Under the pieces are notes generated by a model that saw nothing but the letters and a program-made list of their open reading frames with translations, made no database searches and had not been told where the DNA came from. A program made the translations under genes and the position numbers. From Formicarius rufipectus (Eukaryota; Chordata; Aves; Passeriformes; Formicariidae), in assembly GCA_013399695.1 (NCBI GenBank), contig VXAU01003513.1, positions 124,001 through 188,000 of the forward strand: DNA of 64,000 bases, read 5' to 3'. Below are positions 57,801 to 64,000 of this stretch, piece by piece. Position 1 is the first letter of the stretch. Each line of letters begins with the position of its first letter.

Positions 57801-60800
57801 TCCTTCATGAGCTGGTGCTGGAAATGAGCTGATGTAGGAAACATGGGTGGCAAGAAATGCTTGAAAGTCTGGAGAGCTTTAATTTGGAAATTGCATGCTC
57901 TCACATGTGTTTCAATACTCTAGTAGGAAGACACAATTATTGCAGAATTGCCCTTTTGAAAAGTATTTTCAATTTCTACATTGGTATTTTCAAGTTTTCA
58001 AGAAGGTGTGCCCAAGATACAGAAAAAAAGAAATTCACAGAATTGTTGACACTAATTACTGGCACCACAGAAGAGTCCACAGCTCTGTTACTACTTTTGT
58101 TTCAGTTTTGTACTTTTCTGAGGAATTCACAGAGACAGCTGTAGAGGAAAGTTTTGTGGTTTGGTCATTTGCCTGTGTGGAGTGAGTAAGGACATCAATC
58201 TCTCCTAGATGTTTCCCACCAAATGTCAGAAATGGACAAAAGTTAAGGAAAAGGTTGGACTGAAATTACTCCCACTCCTTCAGCAGGACCATGTAAAGTG
58301 TTTCACTTACATAGCTAATTCGGAAACTTCTATAAACCCAATCCGTGTGCTCTTCCTCACTCAGCATCTCCACTGTGATATCCCCATATGCAACAGGATC
58401 TTCTGTAAAAGGCCAGTAATGATCACATTTCACCTGAAAGATATAGAAATCCAAACATAGCTGTATTTATGTAAATATACACATGCATAAAGAAGCACAA
58501 TCAAAAGTACACAGAACCTCTGGTTTAGAAATGCCTAGAGTGCTGTTCCTTTGATGCTGCAATAAGAGGTAATTTATTCTGCAATGAATTTCAGTCTGAC
58601 CACTCCTATTTGTGTAACTGGCCATCAGCTGTACATTGGATTTCTGAAGGGTAGCATTAGTACAGAAAAGAAAGGAAAAACAGTGTATTTGTAGATTGTT
58701 TCTTTTCCTTATACAATAGGTCTAAGTGGAACAAAACATGGGGAATGAAAATGTACATATAAACCCACCAAATCATATTCCATTATAATCCATATAAATA
58801 TATTTCCATTATAACATCAAGGAAAAATGGAAAGCATCATACTCGTATTTTATTATAATTTAAACTTAAAAAAGCAGAATCACAGAATGCTTGGAGGTCA
58901 TCTTGTCCAACCCCATCCCTGCTCAAGCAGAGTCACCTAGAACCAGCCGCTCAAGACCATGTCCAGATGGCTTTGGAATATCTCCAAGGATGGATACTTC
59001 ACATGCTCTGGGCAACAATTGTCAGTGCCCAATCAACCTCACAGTAAGTAAGTGTTTCCTGATTTCAGATAGAATTTAATGTGGTTTTTTTTTTCTTAGT
59101 TTGTGCACATCACCTCTTGTCCTGCCACTGGGCTCCACTAAAGGAGACCTTTGTCTCCATTTCCTTCCATCAGGTATTTATACACAGTGATAAGAACCCC
59201 TGAACCCTCTCTTTTCTGGGATGAAGAGTCCCAAGTCTCTCAGCCTCTCCTCATGTAAGAGTAGAGGCTTCATAAGAAGGTCAGGGAAGGTCATCAGATG
59301 GTCAAAGAAGGTCGAGGAAGGTCAAAGAAGGTCAAAGAAGGAAAGAACAAAGAAGGTCAAGTGTAGTCAAAGAACATCAAAGATCAAAAGGGTCAGGGAA
59401 GGTCAGGGGAATTCAAAGAAAGTTGAAGAAGATCAGAAAAAGTCAAAGCAGATTGAAGAAGGTCAGAGAATATCAGGGAAGGTCAAAGAGTGTCAAACAA
59501 GGGCAAAGAAGGTCATGGGAGGTCAAATAAGGTCAGGGAAAATCAGTGAGAGTTGAAGGAGATCAGAATAGTCAAAGAAAGTCAGGGAAGGTCAAAGAAG
59601 ACCAAAAAAGGTAAAAAAAGTTAAAAGAAAGTCAGGGAAGGTCTGGCAAGGTCAAAGAAAGTCCTGGAATGCCTGCCATAAGAGAAGTGCCATTCCAGGT
59701 TACATTGTGATACTGCCTCGTGATCAGAAAACAGTGCTAAGACATTCTCTAACCAGAAAATAATGACATTTTCAGAGTAGTTTCTTTTACAGTACATACA
59801 AGATTTTATTACATACCCGTCTTTTCTCATTGCACTGAGTGAGCATAACAATCATTTGAGATTTTTGCTGGAGAACCATCTTCCAAAAATCATTCCTAGT
59901 TTCTGGCAGTGGTCCTTGGGTTGCAATGTATTCCTGGGGTGAATTATAACCCTAAAAAACAAAGAGATAGGTGCTGTTGACCAATATGAGTACTGCTTCA
60001 GAAGATGTATTTTTCTTTGGCATCCATCTTATTTTTAGCTTGTTCATGTTCAATATGAACTTCTCATATAAAGAAACTATTTTTTGACTTTTTGTACTTA
60101 TTGTGTGGTGACAACTTCTGCCAGATTTTAATGCTGCTGAAGTGTAAGCAATCTAGAATGAAGGACAGAAGACTAAATGGTTACTATACAAATCCTTTGC
60201 CCAGAAATCCAAAAAAACAACATTAAAAAAGCAAGTAATTAGAACACTAAAACAAAGTTCCGGGTTCTTCCAGACTATGTAACTTTACAGTCTGTTTAGT
60301 TACAGGCATAAAACCAGTTATAGATGCTTGCTCATCCCAAACAGTGCCTGTAGTGATTTTCAGTTCCTGGTGTAAATGGAAGGGAGCAAACAACAGGATT
60401 ATATGCACTGGCTTATGTCACAAGGACTTGAATTAATAAAATACTATCTAGAATTCTGCTTAAATTAACAGAAAACATGATGAGTCAATGCTCTTAACAG
60501 ATGTTCAAATGCTTTATATCCACATATTCCTTTTTCCTGTCCCTATCAACATGCTTTTAGTTGGAAAGATTCCTCCCATGATCCAAAATCCAAAGACTGT
60601 TTTTAAGACCATAATAAAAGATCAACAGAACAACCATTTTGGCATCATCTATAACCACCTTTGCTGAGATTGTATTATCAAAACTGCATTTGGAAAGTTA
60701 TTTCATATTCCTAGTATGAGGAAAAAAATACATACAACACACACCATGATCCACCGCAAACAGGGCAATTTTTGTGCCACCATAGGATGCGGATATAATT

Positions 60801-63800
60801 ATTTGTGATTTGGGAGCACTTTCCACAAATGGCTTCCTGCAGATATCTCTACAAGTCAGCTCAGTCTGTGCTGTTGCACTACACAAAATTTGCTGTCTGT
60901 CTGTATGGGCTATCTCTGACCTCAGTGTCAAGTTCCTGTTAGCACAGGGACACAGATCCACCCTGATTTCTGTGCTTAGAGGCAGAGACTCACTAGAGAA
61001 GCCATCCTCAGGAAGAGCCAAGCACTAAGATGACACTTGTGTCCCAGTTTCTATGGTTAGCATTGTGCTATAAGTAGTACTAAAGAGATGTAAAGCAGAA
61101 CTGAACATCCGAAAAGGACTGCAACTTAAAATCCTATTATTATCCATAATCCCAAGTTTCCTGAGTTGTTCACAAAGCTTTTGAACATAAGAACGTTTTT
61201 CTTTCTTGATTCTCTGTGAGCTCAGGCACTTGCAGCCCGAGTGCTTAAGGTCATGCTCTCAGCACACAGAAGCCAAGCATAGGCAATTTACTCAACACAG
61301 TGACAGAGAAGTCGGTTCACTGAATCAGGGCTCCTCCGTTTTCCATAATGCTGAATCAGCTCTCTCCATGGCCAGCTCTGGCTTCTGTTTATGAAAAGAG
61401 TGCAGAAATGCTCATCTGTCTGTGGTCCCCAAGTAAAAGACCTTTTTCTAAATGGATGCTGTAGTGCTTTGCCTCCTGTCCATGCAGAGAAACCTAGTGC
61501 ATGCTGCTCTCCAGCTTACAGTGAGCCACAGCATGCAGGAATAACAGCGGGACAAACCTCTGTGGCAGTGTCAGGGATAAGCCTAAATGACTGCACAGGT
61601 GAGACTGGGAAAAGCTGATGAGGTTTCAGCCAACCATCAGTGTCAAAATGTTTGGCTACAGCTCTGTGTACACTTTAATTATCCTAAAACTGTGGATGCT
61701 ACTCCCTGGTAAATTGCTGTTCTCTGCCAGGTGGAGGAAGACCTGCTGGGAGCACCACAGACAAGACAGAAAGAAGAAATTCTCTCCACACACCATCTGG
61801 GCTCTGTGCATTTTGTCAGTTGTGGAGTGTCTGGCTCAACCCTTTTTCCATGTGCTGTAGAAATCTAGCAAAATTTCTCATTTAAAAGTTTATGTTTTTC
61901 CTAGCTGTCTTAAAATGCCACTGAACCACTTAACATTTCCTCCACATTTCCTTATCAGTCAAATCTAGTTTTCACAAAGATTCACAGCTCACACAGGGCT
62001 ACTGTGGCAAAATTTACCAACGTCTTCCCCTTTGCCACCTTTTTTTTCTTTTATTGATGGTTGGCATAAAACACAATTCTCTGTAGGCCAAATACTGGAA
62101 GCTGATGCTGAGAACATGACTGAGCTTCCAGGGGTTATTGTGCTATTTGCAGGGGACACAGTCTAACTGATGTGCACGATATTTAAGCTTACACTGACCA
62201 AATCTCTGTACTCACAGGAATGTAGTTGGCATTAATGTAGTCAGAGCCCTCTTCTTCATTCATTGAGACTAACCGGACACGACTAAAATCATCTGTAAAA
62301 GGAAAAAAAAAATAAACAGTTTGTCTCTCAAACATGGCACTCATCCCCAACCAGGCAAAGTTAAAATCAGTTCTATGGAAACTGAAAAAAAAAAAAAAAA
62401 TACCCACCAAAACTATTAAAAAGTAGAAAATGCTCATATTTACCAAGAAAGCAATGCTTGATTCATGGACACATCATCATTACTGTTCTGCAAAACACAC
62501 CCTCCGAGTGCTGTTTCTTTGACTCCCTTAGGTTTCATTAAAATTTTTAGGAGAAATATAGTAACACTACTCAGTAGCAGAAACGACCTTGTGTTTCTCA
62601 ATTCCAAACTCTTGTGATAAACATCCCCAGGAAGCTATGTTTATCCAAGGCTAACAAAAACCATCTCTTGTCTGGTTCTCTGTAAGAGCAGATTTTTAGA
62701 ACAGGCTCTTATCAGTCAGAAAATCTGTCCCGGTTTTCCCATTTTCTTATTAAAACTCTTCTTTCACTTGCTAGGGACTTCAGCAGGATTTAGAATACGT
62801 TGTACTTACATGGCAGGATATTTGTGTAGCGATTTTTACAGAGATTCATGGGAAGATCAGCAGCAAAGTGGGGTATGTCAAGCCCAATCAGTTTTAGCTC
62901 CTGTGGTAACAGAAAAAAGCTGCCAAGGTCAAACTCACAAACATTCAAAACACAACTCTTTAAGAAGCAATTACTTGTGGCAGGTACCAGACAGAAAATG
63001 TTCATAAATCACTTTATAAGCTGACAGCAGGCGTACAAGGACTTTCCTTATCTGATGCCTCTGCATTGAGCTCCAAGGAGCTGGACAGCAATGCTGGAGT
63101 GTCTCCTGCTGAATGCTGCCAACATGCTGCTCCCATCCAGGCTGTGACTGCAAACTGTTCCTCTCCACCCCTCTTAATTAGCCAAAATAGTGTCAAACAA
63201 GGGGTTTGCTAAGTTACTTCTGTGGTGGTCATCTGCCCCACTTAAAGGCGTTCCTTCATGTCCTCAAGTGGCTCTTGAACTTGGGGGAATGCTTAGAATC
63301 TTTCTAGTCATTACCTTCAGTAGTTACATCCAGTATATAATGCATCAGAGGAATTTTCACTGCCAGCAAGGGATCATGCCAGCCATCCAGCATGGTGATA
63401 ACACACTGAGACTCCTCCCCACTCCCTTCCCATGTTTAAATCTTTGGGAGATAGCCTGAGGATAGGGTGGGGTTTTTTTAGTTTTATACTATTAAATTGA
63501 CTTTAAATTCTAGGGAATTAAGGGAAGGCACCTGAACCTGTCTTAGAGAGATCTTGCTCTTACAGAGATTTTTGATGCTACTTTCTCATTTCAATGAGAC
63601 CTCTCAAATTAAGGGGATTTAAGATATAAAATAAATACATTAGAATCCAAAATTCAATTCAGGTTACCAGTATGTTCTAAACTTACAGCAAGTGTGTTGT
63701 TCTGACAATTAACTTGAATCAATTGTGATAAGCCAGTTTATCTGTAAACTCAAATCAGTTTACTAAATGCAGGCTTTAGCAACACCAAGGTCCACCTTTA

Positions 63801-64000
63801 TGTTCTGCAGCAGCTTAAGTGAAGCTGACCCACCCAGCAGCAGCTCATATCAACCAACACAGAGCAGGGGAACACAACACATAAACTTAACATTTCGAAA
63901 ACTGATTGGGGTATGACAAGTAGCAGAGAAAAGAAACTTCAGAGATTTACCTCAAATTGCAGAGAAAATTTGTAATCTGAATCTTTGGCCATATCCTTGA
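51791..64000 (-). CDS. PTPRO: PTPRO, last 8 coding exons (catalytic domain and tail)
   Basis: Receptor-type tyrosine phosphatase O (GLEPP1), an R3-subfamily single-domain receptor phosphatase of podocyte foot processes and developing axons; Eph receptors are known substrates (family knowledge). Eight minus-strand exons join to 872 nt encoding 289 residues, phases consistent. In order: [20 protein letters not shown] entry to the domain; KNRYTNI phosphotyrosine-recognition loop; DYINANYIPG; YIATQGPLP; CDHYWPF; the general-acid WPDHGVP loop; the catalytic loop HCSAGVGRTG (nucleophile Cys in one exon, Arg in the next); the MVQTEEQY Q-loop; and the tail DVIYENVSKS. All catalytic residues are intact. 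Recognition rests on peptides almost identical to human PTPRO; PTPRB, PTPRH and PTPRJ are less similar. The ectodomain and membrane exons are beyond the right edge. Confidence 0.97.
51896..54111 (-). other. PTPRO: PTPRO intron
   Basis: 2.2 kb intron containing an A/C-rich simple tract at 53,055-53,130 and otherwise nothing recognised. Open frames of 114 and 133 codons here are composition artefacts without domains. Confidence 0.75.
53055..53130 (+). repeat. A/C-rich (caaa/ccaa) tract
   Basis: Irregular caaa, acca and a cccccccc run on the plus strand, of the same composition class as the tract at 20.5 kb. Simple low-complexity sequence. Confidence 0.85.
54112..54247 (-). CDS. PTPRO: PTPRO exon, catalytic-loop Arg and following helices
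   Basis: 136 nt, phase 2 in, phase 0 out. It encodes [20 protein letters not shown], then DHEFVDILGLVSDMRSYRMS and MVQTE. It carries the P-loop arginine and the start of the Q-loop. Acceptor tgtgtgttgcag, donor gtaaga. Confidence 0.98.
54248..56658 (-). other. PTPRO: PTPRO intron
   Basis: 2.4 kb intron splitting the signature motif between HCS and AGVGRTG. No repeat family or gene recognised. Open frames of 110 and 125 codons near 55.8-56.4 kb overlap on opposite strands and lack any domain. Confidence 0.75.
56659..56813 (-). CDS. PTPRO: PTPRO exon, WPD loop and catalytic Cys
   Basis: 155 nt, phase 0 in, phase 2 out. It encodes ADEVQDVMHFNYTAWPDHGV, then PTTNAAESILQFVQMVRQKS and GPMIIHC plus the first two bases of Ser. 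The WPD general acid and nucleophilic cysteine are both present. Confidence 0.98.
56814..58310 (-). other. PTPRO: PTPRO intron
   Basis: 1.5 kb intron with an A-rich run at ~57,243-57,272. Nothing else recognised. Confidence 0.8.
58311..58433 (-). CDS. PTPRO: PTPRO exon, CDHYWPF segment
   Basis: 123 nt, 41 codons, phase 0/0. It encodes VKCDHYWPFTEDPVAYGDIT, then VEMLSEEEHTDWVYRSFRIS and Y. KCDHYWP is a conserved PTP motif. Acceptor tatctttcag, donor gtaagt. Confidence 0.97.
58874..59268 (-). mobile_element. CR1 LINE fragment, 5'-truncated
   Basis: Starts with agaatcacagaatgcttgga (reverse complement of the CR1 3' end) and continues 'tcatcttgtccaaccccatc', 'tgctcaagcagagtcaccta', 'cctcttgtcctgccactggg', 'caagtctctcagcctctcct'. 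It lies on the minus strand, in the same sense as PTPRO. Its truncated 5' end abuts the tandem array. Confidence 0.92.
59270..59670. repeat. 10-bp-period minisatellite rich in AGGTCA
   Basis: About 400 bases of degenerate tandem units based on GGTCAAAGAA and GGTCAGGGAA. Thirteen exact AGGTCA hexamers start at 59,278; 59,288; 59,319; 59,329; 59,354; 59,400; 59,460; 59,480; 59,510; 59,520; 59,530; 59,589 and 59,649. Neighbours 10 bases apart are direct repeats with 4-base spacers. A Lys/Ser-rich open frame of 111 codons arises from the repeat and is not a gene. Confidence 0.9.
59817..59951 (-). CDS. PTPRO: PTPRO exon, YIATQGP segment
   Basis: 135 nt, 45 codons, phase 0/0. It encodes GYNSPQEYIATQGPLPETRN, then DFWKMVLQQKSQMIVMLTQC and NEKRR. 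YIATQGP and DFWKMV are standard PTP motifs; the match to PTPRO is very high. Confidence 0.98.
59952..62215 (-). other. PTPRO: PTPRO intron
   Basis: 2.3 kb intron with no repeat family or gene recognised. Short open frames on both strands around 60.7-61.9 kb show no domain. Confidence 0.75.
62216..62292 (-). CDS. PTPRO: PTPRO exon, DYINANYIP segment
   Basis: 77 nt, phase 1 in (t + at = Tyr), phase 0 out. It encodes DFSRVRLVSMNEEEGSDYIN then ANYIP. Acceptor ccttttacag, donor gtgagt. Confidence 0.97.
62293..62809 (-). other. PTPRO: PTPRO intron
   Basis: 517 bp intron with an A run at ~62,384-62,400; nothing else seen. Confidence 0.8.
62810..62900 (-). CDS. PTPRO: PTPRO exon, KNRYTNI loop
   Basis: 91 nt, phase 0 in, phase 1 out. 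It encodes ELKLIGLDIPHFAADLPMNL, then CKNRYTNILP. KNRYTNI is the phosphotyrosine-recognition loop of the PTP fold. Confidence 0.98.
62901..63950 (-). other. PTPRO: PTPRO intron
   Basis: 1.05 kb intron; nothing recognised apart from ordinary AT-rich sequence. Confidence 0.8.
63951..64000 (-). CDS. PTPRO: PTPRO exon, partial at window edge
   Basis: The 3' 50 bases of an exon cut by the right edge. It encodes [16 protein letters not shown] in phase with the next exon, donor gtaaat. This is the N-terminal helix of the PTP domain. Confidence 0.95.

Larger units (their letters stand above)
58434..59816 (-). other. PTPRO: PTPRO intron with CR1 and minisatellite
   Basis: 1.4 kb intron. Its second half (by coordinate) consists of a CR1 fragment and, directly adjoining it, a 10-bp-period tandem array; both are listed separately. 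Confidence 0.85.

Noticed and set aside
59221..59556. 111-codon Lys/Ser-rich frame
   Set aside because: Translation of the 10-bp minisatellite and CR1 edge, not a gene.
1..64000. CRISPR arrays, tRNA or rRNA genes, insertion sequences, phage-like systems
   Set aside because: None seen; the window is eukaryotic intron/exon sequence and its repeats are CR1, LTR, MIR-like or simple.

Overview
The window is vertebrate nuclear DNA, almost certainly from a bird. Long AT-rich introns separate short exons with canonical GT/AG splice sites, and there are several 5'-truncated CR1 LINE copies of the avian/reptilian type. The species cannot be fixed from the sequence. No bacterial, phage or CRISPR-like content is present.

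Two protein-coding genes meet tail to tail. From the left edge to about 44.6 kb, the plus strand carries EPS8 (EGFR kinase substrate 8, an actin capping/bundling and Rac-signalling adaptor). Seventeen coding exons are present, from the start of the PTB domain to the stop codon. They join into one open frame of 760 codons plus stop with consistent phases. Only the first ~68 residues, the promoter and the 5' UTR lie outside, to the left. From about 49-51.8 kb to the right edge, the minus strand carries the 3' half of PTPRO (GLEPP1, an R3-type receptor tyrosine phosphatase). Eight exons encode 289 residues, covering nearly the whole catalytic domain and the C-terminal tail. The ectodomain, membrane segment and juxtamembrane exons lie beyond 64,000. 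As I remember it, the same convergent pair sits on human chromosome 12p, so the arrangement looks like conserved synteny.

Both proteins act at actin-rich cell protrusions. EPS8 works in filopodia, microvilli and stereocilia; PTPRO works in podocyte foot processes and neuronal growth cones. Their adjacency does not by itself show shared regulation.

The rest is intron, UTR and repeat: three CR1 copies, a probable solo retroviral LTR antisense inside EPS8, two MIR-like relics, G/T-rich and A/C-rich simple tracts, AT-rich palindromes, and a 10-bp-period minisatellite in a PTPRO intron. I found no evidence for a wholly new biological system. The observations most worth a second look are: (1) the minisatellite, which carries 13 exact AGGTCA nuclear-receptor half-sites, many in DR4 spacing; (2) two opposed CR1 copies that bracket exactly the two SH3 exons of EPS8; (3) a complementary G/U-rich and A/C-rich tract pair that brackets a single EPS8 exon; and (4) a perfect 12-bp hairpin in the EPS8 3' UTR.
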